A DNA stretch of 64,000 bases from Pelobates cultripes (Eukaryota > Chordata > Amphibia > Anura > Pelobatidae), in the NCBI GenBank assembly GCA_933207985.1, contig OW240917.1:99943171-100007170 (forward strand), read 5' to 3'. Below the pieces are notes generated by a model that worked only from the letters and a program-made list of their open reading frames with translations, was not told where the DNA came from and made no database searches. The position numbers and the translations under genes were made by a program. Of this stretch, positions 33,000 through 44,740 are shown one piece after another; the stretch's first letter is position 1, and each line of letters starts with the position of its first letter.

Positions 33000-34140
33000 A
33001 AAAATCCTCCAAATGCTGCCCTGAAATGCCATGAACCAAACAGGTGCAGTAATACGGCACTGACCAAAGTATCCAATGATCTACTCCCTGCAAAATCTCA
33101 TGGTCACTACTCTATCCTAATTCTCCTTGACCTGTCTGAAGCTTTTGACACTGTTGATCATCAACAGATTCTTCTCATCCTCCGCAATATGGTGCTCCTC
33201 CTACCTCTCCCAACGCTCTTTCAGTGTTTCTTTCTCTGGCTCTGCTTCTTCTCCCCAACTCCTCTCTGTTGGTGTCCCCCAAGGTTCAGTCCTTGGTCCC
33301 CTACTGTCCTTGGTCCCCTACTCTCCTTCAAGCCTCATGTTCAGTCTATCGCCAAATCCTGCCATTTCAAAAACATTGCGCGCATCCGCCCCTACTTAAC
33401 GCCTGATGCGACTAAGGTGCTGGTCCATTCCACTGTCCTTTCTCGCCTTGACAACCGTAATCCTGTTCTCAGTGGTCTTACGTGCTCCCAACTTGCGCCA
33501 TTACAGTCCATAATGAATGCGGGGGCAAGGCTAATTTTCCTGTCCACCCGCACCTCCCACGCCTCATCCTTCTGTCAGTCCCTACATTGGCTTACAATAA
33601 GATATAGAGCTCGATTTAAAATTCTGGTTCTTGCTTTCAAATCTCTACATAATGCTGCTCCCACCTATCTATCCTCCCTTATACACAAGTATGTCCCGTC
33701 TAGGCCCTTACGATCTGCTGAAGACTTACGTCTATCTTCTGTCCGTACTCCCACCTCTGATGCTCGCCTTCAAGATTTCTCGAGGGCTGCACTGTTCCTG
33801 TGGAACTCGCTTCCTTCCTCCGTTAGATGCTCACCCAGTCTCCACTCCTTCAAAAAATCATTAAAAACCCAATTCTTCATAAAAGCGTATCAATTGAACT
33901 GTTAATAGCTCCCGACTGATTCCTCTTCTGCAACTGTCACTAGTCTAATACTATCCTTACCTTTTTGTGTAATTTTATCCCACTCCTTCTAGCATGTAAG
34001 CTCATTGAGCAGGGCCCTCAACCCCTCTTTTCCTGTGTGTCCAACTTGTCTGGTTACAACTACATGTCTGTTCGTCCACCCATTGTAAAGCACTGCGGAA
34101 TTTGATGGTGCTATATAAATAACATAATAATAATAATATA
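33000..34140 (+). pseudogene. L2-like LINE fragment with internal deletion
   Basis: RT motif A as [17 protein letters not shown] near 33115-33170, then [14 protein letters not shown] near 33263-33310 in another frame. Straight after it comes the C-terminal region (NIARIRPYL ... [18 protein letters not shown] ... [20 protein letters not shown] ... [16 protein letters not shown]) ending at 33905. The segment that should carry the YADD box is missing; the junction near 33290-33340 has a duplicated CTTGGTCCCCTACT. The 3-prime end (GCTATATAAATAACATAATAA) near 34120-34140 is the usual L2-type tail. The 336-codon open frame is an accident of the deletion. Confidence 0.82.
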
Positions 34141-35559
34141 TTTCACCTGCTGTTAGTTTTTTCATGCATGCCCTCTATGAGTTTCAAGCGTCTATCTTGA
34201 TCATACTTTCCGATGACGTATTTCCGGTTCCACCTCGAACTCAATGTGCATTTTAATTGCGTACCAAAAGACGTTCCAAAATGAGATCCACTTAAGTTGC
34301 AATCGAATATCACACTATAAGTCCCACAATACATTAGTCCTTGGGATGAAATCTCATATTAAACAGACAAAGGGAAATATAGGGGAAAAAGTGTATTAGA
34401 TCAAATAAGACATTTGAAAGTAAATAGCATCTAAGGAGGAAAAAAGGAAAAATGATAAACGCAAATGAAAATAAAAAAAGTATCACGGTGAATCCGAAAC
34501 TTAAATAGAAATGAAATAGGTGATTATAATAATGAGAAAACTCTTATGCCCTCATATAAAAACATATATTTAAAAAGATATACATTTAAAAATTATATAT
34601 AAATAAGGAATAGAAAGGATGATGATATGGGAGATAAAATACACTGAAATATCATAAAAACAGTCATGAAAAACTGGATAGAGTGAAATTAAAATTATAT
34701 TAAAAAAACTAAAACTATAAAAATAAACAAAAATTAATATCTAAAAAATATAAAAATAATCTAAGGAGGAGAGAAAGTAAATATATATGTATATACATAC
34801 CAACACAGTTGTGGTGGGGAAAAAAGTGTGGATGAATCCCCTTCCACCTGAAATAAGTGATTAGTTAATGCAATGTTAAACACAAATACACACACTTAGG
34901 CAAGCCATAAGACTTGCTTTTACCACATAAATCTCACTTTAACAGTGTTCTTACTACTGCAAGGGATTTTGGGTAGGCGTATGCAAATAAGCTCAACAAA
35001 GAACCACATTTTTGCCTCATAATTCCACTTTATACATGAATTCTTTGGAATATGTGTCTGCTGTATACAACAGCTTTGAAACACAACTCAGGAAGAGGAG
35101 CAAAGCCAGTGAACCACTCATGGATTGCTGTTTCCTTGTTAATGCAACTCATCAGCATGAGGTTGGTTACTGGCTTGCAATGGAGGCTTGGTGTCAGAGC
35201 AGTCAGTATAACAAACCAATAAGTTGGTACAGGCCTCTGGCAAAGTGTAATCAGGACAAGCTAAGGTGAGGAATCTAGAATACTGAATATATCAGGCCCC
35301 ACACAGAACCGTTTGGCTCTGTATAGTAGACTATGAAATGTTCCTTCATACATAGACCAGGTAGGGATATGCAATAATAGCTAGAGTGCCTCCCAACTCT
35401 TTTTTTTTTTTTTGTGGCAGACTCATCACCTTCTAGGAAATGGGGGGATCCTAAAAGGAAAATGAAAGTGCTTTCCGCAAAGTCTCTGGATACCCTCTGA
35501 TTGAAATGTATAAATGTTTGGTTTAATTATATTTGTGAGAAAGTACTAAATAACAAATC
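34141..35559. other. Unassigned AT-rich stretch
   Basis: A-rich with no recognisable coding region. An 11-13 base T-run lies at about 35400-35413. No terminal repeats found. Confidence 0.35.
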
Positions 35560-35895
35560 TTGGGGCGTTATTGCAAATATTTATAACATTTTATGTGAAA
35601 ATGGAATCATGTGTGTGACAATACACAATGAAAGTATACCCACTAAATATGCCCAGCATTTCTGATGAAGTGATTGCACCAATCAACTCAAAATATCCCA
35701 TTTTACATTTGACTACATTTGAAAATGGTGGGAATTTCATTTCCCAGGCTGCTATACTATCTAATATGGCCCAGAAAATCAATTCGCCAAATTTCTATGT
35801 ATAAAAGCTAAAATGGGCAGGCTTCATATTTGGCACTGTAACTTGCAAAACTCTATTAAAACCTGTACATTGTGAGAGACTGTTGTACTAAACTG
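35560..35895. mobile_element. Fragment of the piggyBac-like family
   Basis: Blocks such as GGTGGGAATTTCATTTCCCAGGCTGCTATA and AAACCTGTACATTGTGAGAGACTG correspond, with divergence, to about 22690-22880 of the element at 22047-23909. No ends seen. Confidence 0.55.
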
Positions 35896-36130
35896 CATCA
35901 TCAGTAGAATCTATTCAACCCTAGGGGGTCGCAGGTTCAAATCCTGGCAGGGTTGACTCAGCCCTTCATTCTTCCAAGGTAGATAAAATGAGTACCATTA
36001 AATTGGGTAATAGTAACAACCCCTGAATGTTGGGCTAAGGTAACATCCCCAGGATGCACTTGAAAACCAGAGTAATCTGAATGTACATTTCCTGGTTAAA
36101 TAATTTGTTGTTATTATTATTATTATTAAA
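35896..36130 (+). mobile_element. tRNA-derived SINE with L2-like tail
   Basis: A Pol III B box, GGTTCAAATCC, lies at 35934-35944 in GGGGGTCGCAGGTTCAAATC. It is followed by a core (CTTCCAAGGTAGATAAAATG, then AGTACCATTAAATTGGG) and a (TTA)n tail near 36105-36130. The A box is not clear. The head has the phrase expected of a tRNA-derived SINE, so it is not a functional tRNA gene. It would depend on a LINE for movement. Confidence 0.7.
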
Positions 36131-36639
36131 TAACTGGCCTGCTCCATTCCCTCCCTCTCCCTTCCTCCCCCCGCCCGGCAATTTAATTTTACTCGGCTCT
36201 ACCCACCAACCAGGGCTGGATTAACATGGGGGCTGATGGAGCTGCAGCTCCAGGCCCAGGCCCATGGAATAGGCCCATTGATTTATTAAAAAAAAACCAC
36301 ACACACACACTACCCTTAGGGATTCCACCTGGCTTTTATTTTATTGGCACAGCCAGTATTTGAGGCTGCCTGGCTGGTGCCAATATTACAGTGATACTGC
36401 CAATACAAATTTTTTCTCAGTATAAACAAGAGATTACTATGCAACACCAGCACTGGCCAGTAGGGGCCGCTGTGTGTGGAGACAGGCAGGGATAGGAAGT
36501 TCCAGCATATCCCTCCCTGCCTATCTATACTCACTGATCTGCAGGGGTGCAGCTACAGAGAGTCCAGACAGCAACTCACACCCTGCAGAGACAGCCTACA
36601 GCTCAGGGAAGTAAAGGATGGGGGGAAAGGCTGCAAGGA

Positions 36640-37325
36640 GACATGGGGACACTGATACACTAAGGGACACTGGGAGACATTATGACACAGACACATGGGG
36701 ACACAGTGTCCCCATGTCTCCCAGCCAGTGTCCCTGGTGTCTCAGTGCCCCCTAGTCTCCTAGTGCCCCCAGTCTGCCAGTGTCTCACTGTCCCCATGTC
36801 TCCTAGTGCCTCCATGTCTCCCAGTGCCTCAAGTGTCTCAATTTCCCCATGTCTCCAAGCTAGTGTCCCTAGTGTCTGTGGCCCTGGTGTCTCCTTGTCC
36901 CCATGTCTCCCAGTGCCCCCATGTCTCAATGTCCCCATGTCCCCCAGCCAGTGTCTCTAGTGTCTGTGTCCCTGGTGTCTGTGTCCCCATGTCTTCAAGT
37001 GTCCCCTATTTTCCCAGTGTCCCCATGCATCCCAGCCAGAGTCCCCTAGTCTCCCAGTGTCACTGGTGTCTCCGTGTCCCTAGGTCTCCCCGTGTCCCCA
37101 GGTCTTCCCGTCTTCCTAGTGACATGGGGACCCTGGCATACATGGGGACACAGGGAGACATGGGACATTGAGACACTGTGATACATAGGATCACTGGAAG
37201 ACCTGGGGACACGACAGTAGGGGACACTGGGAGACATGGGGCACTGAGACACTGATACATAGGAACACTGAGACCTGGAGTAATCGACACATGGGGCACT
37301 GGGAGACATGGGGCCACTGGGAGGA
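36640..37325. repeat. CCCAGTGTCCCCATGTCTC satellite with strand switches
   Basis: Units of about 17-20 bp. The array reads GACATGGGGACACTGGGA-type from 36640 to about 36705, the complement (CCCAGTGTCCCCATGTCTC) from about 36706 to 37115, and the first strand again to 37325. The turning points are GGGGACACAGTGTCCCC near 36698-36714 and the region near 37115-37122. Confidence 0.9.
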
Positions 37326-37580
37326 ATCCATCTATACAGCAGAATCAAACTAAGTAGTTTTTTGGTGATTTTACAGCATTTTCTCTTATGTCACTCCTTG
37401 TGATTTACATCATGTGATGTCACCCATACATATTTAATTATGCAAATTAGTAAGGCTGGTATGTTTTTCCAAGAAAGGTGGCAACCCTAACTACTTTTCA
37501 CATACTCTTACTTAAGTATGGAAACTTAAGAGGGATGTATGGGAACAAAACTTGTGTGGACTGGCTGACAATGAATATAG

Positions 37581-38180
37581 TTAAAGGGACACTAGAGTCA
37601 CCAGAACAACTACAGCTTATTGAATTTGTTCTGGTGAGTAGAATCATTACCGTCAGGCTTTTTGCTGTAAACACTGTCTTTTCAGAGAAAATGCAGTGTT
37701 TACATTACAGCCTAGTGATAACTTCACTGGCCACTCCTCAGATGGCTGTTAGAGATCCTTCCTGGGTCATGGCTGCCTAAAATGCATCCAAACATTCAGT
37801 GTCTCCTCCCTCTGCATGCAGACACTGAACTTTCCTCATAGAGATTCATTGATTCAATTCATCTCTATGAGGAGATGCTGATTGGCCAGGGCTGTGTTTG
37901 AATCATGTTGGCTCTGCACCTGATCTGCCTCATTGTCAGTCTCAGCCAATCCTATGGGGAAGCACTGTGATTGGATTAGGCCACCACTTCTAATGATGTC
38001 AGCAGACTGCTTGTTTTTCTGAGTCTAACAGCATGCAGAGTTACAGCTTCAGGCTTGAATACAGTAAGATTGTGCTATATTTATGGAGGCATGAGGGGCC
38101 CAGGGGGGTTAGATGGTGGTGTTAACACTATAGGGTCATGAATTCAGGTTTGTGTTCCTGACCCTATAGTGATCCTTTAA
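37581..38180. mobile_element. T2/Kolobok-like MITE nested in hAT-like element 3
   Basis: TTAA at both edges (37581-37584 and 38177-38180). The ends TTAAAGGGACACTAGAGTC and GACCCTATAGTGATCCTTTAA are inverted. An inner palindrome, TTCATAGAGA-type, is ATAGAGAT...ATCTCTAT near 37838-37872. A different subfamily from the 14255 and 27893 copies. Confidence 0.85.
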
Positions 38181-39196
38181 GGTAATGCTGACTTTGGTCT
38201 CTCTAACACTGTGGCATGATCCCTTTCTTCTACACTCACTACATACAGCTTTTCTCTGTCCCAGACTATATACCAGGAGCTTCTGCCTGCTAGTAAGAAG
38301 GTAAGGAGGCAAGTGGACCAGCGAGTGCTAGGGGACAGTCCTTAGAAAGCGTTGAGCGAGCGCATCATTAGATGCATTTATGCCAAGCTCAGGGTGCTGT
38401 CTGCATAGTATGCCCTTAGTTGGCCAGCTGCATGATTGGCAGACAGCCTGACATGCATTCATACCAGGCTGGCCTTCTAATTCTTTGGGCAGACATATCC
38501 TCTTTTTGGGCATGTTTGCCCCTTTTGGCAGGTTACGTGATTTGTGTAAGTGGCACACCCTTTTACCGTGCCCATTGACTTCCTGCTTGACTGGACACTG
38601 CTGTTAGGGGTTATGGATTTACGTGAAAGATGAAAACATAAATTAGTGAGAGATTAGCCTAGGGTATGTGTTTTCTTATAGCTGCTGTTTTCTTTCTCTC
38701 CAGCACCATATCCATCAGATACATGACGCTTGGGAGTGTTTTACTGTTTTTGGTCGATATGATTCTGTAATTAGGCCCATCATAATTGTCAGCACCAGGC
38801 CCACTGGGCTCTTAATCTGGCCCTGCCACCAACCCTCCCCTGCTCCCGCCCACCCTGGTTTCTCCTTACTATATAGCATGCACCTCCAGCTGTTTGGAAC
38901 CACAGCAAATCATCTCCCTATTACCTTCACATGTTATCAGCTGATGCAGTTATACCATTAACTCTCTCTGTCATCACATACAAATTCCTCTGCTACCTCT
39001 TGTTTCATCTGCCCATTTTAACCTCTAGATTGTAAGCTCAAGGGCAGTGCCCTCTACGTATTGTATCGGTCTGTTCCTATTGTGTTTTAGTCTTTTTTCC
39101 CAATTGTAAAGCGCTGAAGAATTTGTTGGTACTTTATAAATGCCAGTAATAAATAAATAAATAAAAATATAACGGTACAGAAATATGATCTTTTTA

Positions 39197-39197
<1 letters not shown>

Positions 39198-39232
<35 letters not shown>
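39198..39232. repeat. (TTA)n microsatellite
   Basis: About 11 ATT/TTA triplets, at the 3-prime end of the minus-strand L2-like LINE; probably its 3-prime tail. Confidence 0.9.
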
Positions 39233-39234
<2 letters not shown>

Positions 39235-40071
39235 TAGTTATATAGCGCCAGCAAATTCAATAGCGCTGTACAATGGGTGGACTGACAGACACAACCGGAC
39301 ACAGAAGGTATAAGTAGGGGTAATGAAATAGGTTGCTAATAAAGTATTAACTGAGAACTTAGGTTATTTTTGACAGTTGCAGGAGAGGAGTCATGGGGGG
39401 GGGGGAATGAAAACCCACTAACAGTTAAAATGATATGCATTCCTGAAGAAGTGTGTTTTCAAAGATTTCTTGACTGGGTGAAAGTCTAATGGAGAAGGGA
39501 AGGGAGTTCCACAGAAAAGGTACAGCCCTGGAAAAGTCTTGGAGACGAGCATCAGATGTGGGAGTACGGACAGAGGATAGACGTAGGCCTTCGGCAGAGC
39601 ACAGGGGCCTCAACGGGACATATTTGTCTATTAGGGAGGATAGGTAGGTTGGAGCAACATCATGCACAGACTTGGAAGCAAACACCAGAATCTTAAATTG
39701 AGCCCTATATCTAACTGGAAGCCAATGTAGGGACTGACAGAGGGGGAGGCGTGGGAGGTGCAGTCAGACAGGAAAATGAGCCCCGCCACTGCATTCATTA
39801 TAGATTGCAGCGGTGCAATATGGGAACACGTAAGACCACTGAGAAGGGGATAGCAGTAATCATGGCGAGAAAGAACAACGCCATGGACCAGCACCTTAGT
39901 TGCGTCTGGTGTTAAATAGTAGGGATCGACCGATTATCGGTTTTACCGATATTATTGGCCGATATTCGATATCGGCCAAAATAGATACCGATATTGCAGA
40001 TAAGACATAACAGGACCGCCAGGCCCATTACAAGCTCAGCGGTCCTTGGGGGGCCCGCAGCAAGCGCTTAC

Positions 40072-40225
40072 TTACCTTTCCAGCAGCTCCTGCTGCTCCC
40101 TGTGTAAATCTTGCAAGTCCCGCCACCACAGAGCGTTGCCACTGGTTACCATGGCAACGCTCCGCGCGTCACTAAGGGCCGTGAGATTTACACAGGAAGC
40201 TGGAGGAGCTGCTGGGAAGGTAAGT
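40072..40225. repeat. Hairpin with splice-donor-like arm ends
   Basis: Arms of about 65-75 bp with gaps: CTTACCTTTCCAGCAGCTCC at the left and GGAGCTGCTGGGAAGGTAAG at the right; the centre is near GTTGCCACTGGTTACCATGGCAAC (40135-40158). Confidence 0.85.
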
Positions 40226-40384
40226 AACAGCTTCCTGCGGGCCCCCCCAGGACTTAACAAGCCACCAGACCACCAAAAAAGCAGGGAGGGGGCGCTAAAA
40301 AAACCAAACAAAAAAAACCAAACATTTAAATATTAAAAAAATAATTAAAATAAAAAATGCCCCCCCATTTTACACAAATTACAT

Positions 40385-41170
40385 CTCTACACAAACACAC
40401 ACACTACACAAACACACACATACTGCATTATATACACACACTACACAAACACACACACTACATTATATACACACACTACACAAACACACACAAACTGCAT
40501 TATATACACACACTGCACAAACACACACACATACACACACACTGCATTATATAAACACAGTACACAAACACACACACACTGCATTATATACGCACACTAC
40601 ACACACATTGCATTATATACACACACAGTGCATTCACTTTACCCACACTACACCCTCTGCATTCACTATACACACTACACAAACACACCTTCTGCAGTCA
40701 CTAAACACACTACAAAAACTCTCTGCAATCACTATACACACACTACACAAACACACACACTCTGCATTCACTATATATACACACTACACAAATACTCACT
40801 GCATTCACTATACACACACTACACAAACACACTATGCATTCACTATATATACACACTACACAAATACTCACTGCATACACTATACACACTACACACACTC
40901 TGCATTCACTATAAATACACACTACACAAACACTCACTGCATTCACTATACACACTACACAAACACACATACTCTGCATTAACTATATATACACTCACTG
41001 CATTCACTATACACACTACACAAACACTTACTGCATTCACTATACACAAACACACACACTCTGCATTCACAATATATACCCACTACACAAACACTCACTG
41101 CATTCACTATACACACTACACAAACACACTCTGCATTCATTATATACACACACTACACAAACACACACAG
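40385..41170. repeat. CA-rich satellite (CACTACACAAACACACACTGCATTCACTATA)
   Basis: Imperfect units built from ACACTACACAAACACACAC and TCTGCATTCACTATATACAC. The long open frames through it are repeat artefacts. Confidence 0.92.
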
Positions 41171-43009
41171 CTCCCCTGTCTAAACACACTTCATCCACTA
41201 CATGTGGCATGTATATTTTGTGCATTAACCTTTAGAATTTGTTTATTTTTTCAAAATGGTAAATGTACAGAATATCGGCAAGTTATCGGCTATCGGCCTG
41301 AAAGTTCACAGATTATCGGTATTGGCTCTAAAAAATCAATATCGCTCGATTCCTATTAAATAGGGCAGATACGAGCTATGTTTTTGAGATGGAAGCGGCA
41401 GCATTTGACGATCGACTGGACATGAGGGGTGAAGGAGAGATTGCAGTCAAAGAGAACACCTAGGCAGCGAGCCTGTGAGGTAGAGGTGATGGTGGCGCTG
41501 TTGACTTGGAGGGAGACACGGGAGTAGTAACACTTGAGGGAGGAAAGACCAGAAGTTCTGCTATGGACAGGATGAGTTTAAGAACGTGAGCAGCCATCCA
41601 GTTGGAAATTGCGGAGAGGCAGTCAGAGACACTAGTCAAGATGGGCGGAGAGAGATCAGGAGAGGGCAGGTAGATTTGTGTGTCAGCTGCATATAAATGA
41701 TAAGCGAAGCTAAAGGAGCTGATGAGTTTACCAAGGGAGGCAGTATAGATGGAAAACAGTAGGGAACCAAGGACAGAACCTTAGGGAATGCCAACAGAGG
41801 GGCATTTGGGAGAAGAGGCAGAGCCAGAAAAGAAACACTGAAAAATTTTTAGTGAGAGGAAGAGCAATCGAGGGGACAGGTGGTGGGGTGGGAGGACCGG
41901 AGCAGTAAAACATATTATGTTTTAAGTGATGAAATGCATATTAAATTTTTTGTCAAAAGCACACACAAAAAAACTATATGAGCACTATATTTGACTAGGT
42001 TTTGTGACTAAATGGTTATTACAACAGACGGGACATACCCATTTTGGAATACCTTATCTACTTTTGCAAATGTATGTCATCATCTGTGTCATCTTCTTTC
42101 GTCTGCTGTCTTACTGCCTCAAAAGCAACATAGGAGCATAAGATCAGTTTGTTGAATTTCCATGTATGAAGACAGAAACACACATGCACCAATATAGGCA
42201 TGTAATTAAAAAAAAACATGACACTTATAAATGGTGAATTTATTGTTATACTCTTGGGACATTACTGAACAGAAATATGTGTGGGATTTTTTTTTGCAGT
42301 AAAATAAATAAGGATGATTATATAAATAGTGAAAGTTCAGTGTTTGTGTGAAAAATGCAACAACAAAAAAACTATTCAAAATATAAAAAAAATATTAAAA
42401 TATTAAGACTGTGGGTCATATTTTGCCCTGTAATATCCCAAAATCCCAGCAAACCTGTACATGGGCAGGGCCGGACTGGGAATTAAAAGCAGCCCTGGAA
42501 AAAAAATATTTACCAGCCCCATAATGCGTCGCGCCAGCATAGTGTGCAGATACAGAGTTAGAACAGATAACTTAAAATGTAAAATTATTACTTCAACGTA
42601 AAAAAAAAAAGAACTCATAGGCTTCAAAATAAACAAAAGTGCAGATTTATTTTAAGCAGACGTGCCTTTGCATGTAATCAATGTTTCAGTCCAACTACCT
42701 TGACATAATAAGGAAATCTTGGTAATGGGACTGAAATGGTGAATGTATGTAGGGCACAACTGTAAAAAAATGACGTTATCTTTTTTATTTGGAAGTCCTG
42801 TGGATGAGCTCTTCATTTTAAATATGTTATTGTGATGGAGTCTGCATCTAGCAACAAGACTGGGCCAATATCTGCTCATTACAAATGGTACATTTGTAAT
42901 ATATAAATATATATATATATATAAAACTAATACACATTAATATATATGTCATATACCAGTGGTGGATCCAGAGCCTGATCCCGGGAGGGGCACTTGTAGA
43001 TTATTTAAA

Positions 43010-43140
43010 GAAATAATCCATGCACAATAACCACTACTGCTCTGTGTAGTAGTTATGGTGCAAGGAGTGCCGGGACCCCCTCCCAGAGTAAGAAGTCAAA
43101 CCATTTAAGAACAGTTGTTCTGGGGTCTGCTGGGATATGG
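43010..43140. mobile_element. Kolobok-like MITE fragment
   Basis: TTTAAAGAAATAATCCATGC then ACAATAACCACTAC...GTAGTAGTTATGGTGC, an inverted pair, and CCCTCCCAGAGTAAGAAGTC. It matches the left part of the MITE family at 55571-55861 and 56066-56425. The right half is absent. Confidence 0.6.
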
Positions 43141-43179
43141 GGCTGTAGTAGGGTGTAGGAGCAGTGGTGCAATGTGTGA

Positions 43180-43415
43180 GGGGTGCAGTGTGTGTGTGAA
43201 AGGTTCAGTGTATGTGTGTGGGGGGTGTAGTGTGTGAATGTGTGTGTGTGTGTGTGTGTGCAGCAATTTGTGTGTGGGGGGCTGTGTATGTGTGTGGGGA
43301 GCAATGTGTGCGGGGGCAGTGTGTGTGTGTATGGAGCAATGTGTGTATGGGGGGCAGTGTGTGAATATGTATGGTGTGTGTGGGGGCAGTGTGTGTATGG
43401 GGGGCAGTGTGTGCC
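43180..43415. repeat. GT-rich microsatellite
   Basis: GTGTGTGTG and GGGGGGCAGTGTGTG-type units within hAT-like element 5. Confidence 0.9.
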
Positions 43416-43489
43416 GCACGGTGCCTGTGGAACGAGGAGGGAGATCGGCTGGCAGGGGAGAGCCTCGTGGGGGGGAATTGCCCTGTTGC

Positions 43490-44730
43490 CTCCCCCTCTG
43501 TGTCCATGTCTCCCCTCTCCTTTCCAGTCTCTCTATTCCCCCTCTGCCTCTTTCTCCCCCTCCCTTTGTGCATCTCTCTCCTTTCCCCCTCTGCCTCTTT
43601 CTCCCCCTCCCCTTGTGTGTCTCTCTCCTTTCCCCTTGTGCGTCTCTCTCCTTTCTCCCTTTGTCTCCCCCTCCCCTTGTGTGTCTCTCTCCTTTCTCCC
43701 TCTGTCTCTTTCGCCCCCTCCCCTTGTCCATCTCTCATATTTCTATCTGTCTCCCCCTCCCCTTGTGTGTCTCTCTCCTTTCCCCTTGTGCGTCTCTCTC
43801 CTTTCTCCCTCTGTTTCCCCCTCCCCTTGTGTGTCTCTCTCCTTTCCCCTTGTGCGTCTCTCTCCTTTCTCCTTCTGTCTCTTTCTCCCCCTCCCCTTGT
43901 GCGTCTCTCTCCTTTCTCCCTCTGTCTCCCCCTCCCCTTGTGTGTCTCTCTCATTTCCCCTTGTGCATCTCTCTTTTCTCCCTCTGTCTTTTTCTCCCCT
44001 CACCGTGTCCTGCTCCGCCTCCTCCGCATATAGCACCTCATGTATTCCTCTCTCCTTTCTCCCTCTCTCTTTCTCCCCTCCCCTTGTGTCTCTCTCCTTT
44101 CTCCCCTCTGTCTCGCTGCCACTCGCCAGTGGGTTTCTCCTCCTTTCTATCTCTGTCTCCCCTCCCCCATGTGTCTCACTGCTTGCTGGCCACGTCCTGC
44201 CGCCCGCTTGCCCTCTGTCTCCCCCCCCTCCCCTTGTGTCTCTCCTTTTTCCCCTTGTCGTCTCTCTCCTTTCGCCCTCTGTCTCCGCCTCACATGGCCA
44301 GTATGCCACAAAACTACGCCAATGCGTCTATATATAACGCCCTCTGTCTTTTCTCCCCCCTCCCCATGTGGCCTCTCTTCCTCCCACTCACTGTCTCTTT
44401 CTCCCCTCCCCTTGTGTCTCTCTCCTTTCTCCTCTGTCTCTTTCTCCCCTCCCCTTGTGTCTCTCTCCTTTCTCCCTCTGTCTCTTTCTCCCCCCCTCCC
44501 TTGTCGTCTCCTCTCCTTTCTATCTCTGTCTCCCCTCCTTGTGTGTCTCACTACGCCAGTACGTCTCTGCTTTTCTCTACCTCCCTTGTGCTTCATTATA
44601 TAGACTTCCTTATTGTTGGGTGGGCGGGCTGAATCTATCACGTTTGTGTCTCTCTCCTTTCTCCCTCTGTCTTCCCCTCCCCTTGTGTGCCTCTCTCCTT
44701 TCCCCTTGTGTGTCTCTCTCCTTTCCGCCA
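43490..44730. repeat. Pyrimidine-rich satellite (CTCTCTCCTTTCCCCTTGTG)
   Basis: About 1.2 kb of CTCTCTCCTTTCTCCCTCTG, TCTCCCCCTCCCCTTGTGTG-type units with drift. Almost all pyrimidine on the plus strand. Very long open frames on both strands (up to several hundred codons) come from the repeat and are not genes. Confidence 0.93.
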
Positions 44731-44740
44731 CACATTTTGA

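Larger units (their letters stand above)
36211..38825. mobile_element. hAT-like non-autonomous element 3
   Basis: The left end is CAGGGCTGGATTAA; the right end, reverse-complemented, is CAGGGCCAGATTAA (12 of 14). A perfect 8-bp TSD, CCACCAAC, lies at 36203-36210 and 38826-38833. 2615 bp, no transposase. It holds a CCCAGTGTCCCCATGTCTC satellite that changes strand twice, and a nested Kolobok-type MITE at 37581-38180. Confidence 0.92.
36131..39170 (+). mobile_element. L2-like LINE 3-prime end, split by hAT-like element 3
   Basis: After the hAT-like insertion (36211-38825) the text continues to an L2-type 3-prime end: CTAGATTGTAAGCTC, GGGCAGTGCCCTCTA, TTGTAAAGCGCTGAAGAATT, TTTATAAATGCCAGTAATAA and then (AAAT)n up to 39170. 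Only 3-prime UTR remains; no coding region. Confidence 0.65.
39920..41355. mobile_element. hAT-like non-autonomous element 4 with CCGATA repeats
   Basis: The left end TAGGGATCGACCGAT and the right end reverse-complemented TAGGAATCGAGCGAT differ at two bases. A perfect 8-bp TSD, TTAAATAG, lies at 39912-39919 and 41356-41363. 1436 bp, no transposase. Subterminal copies of ATCGG/CCGAT cluster at both ends. A hairpin at 40072-40225 and a CACACTACACAAACACA-type array fill the inside. Confidence 0.92.
39236..41904 (-). pseudogene. L2-like LINE RT region, split by hAT-like element 4
   Basis: Minus strand. From the right: [18 protein letters not shown] near 41745-41800, a [10 protein letters not shown] form of the YADDTQ box near 41690, then [12 protein letters not shown] near 41590. 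After the hAT-like insertion (39920-41355) it continues as VHGVVLSRHDYCYPLLSGL (near 39840-39890), FLWNSLPFSIRLSPS (near 39475-39520) and a 3-prime UTR to about 39236. Several stops and frame changes. It keeps the YADD segment that the 33-kb copy lost. Confidence 0.82.

Noticed and set aside
32895..33905. A 336-residue protein gene
   Set aside because: It joins L2 RT pieces across a deletion and starts in unrelated repeat DNA.
32962..34195. CAAGCGTCT on both sides of the L2-like fragment as a TSD
   Set aside because: The right copy lies about 50 bp past the L2 tail, so it does not mark the element edge; nine bases can recur by chance.
35920..35990. tRNA gene
   Set aside because: Only a B box is clear and no cloverleaf can be drawn; the core and TTA tail fit a SINE.
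40608..41359. Open frame of 243 codons with HYTNTHCIHYTH repeats
   Set aside because: Translation of the CA-rich array of hAT-like element 4.
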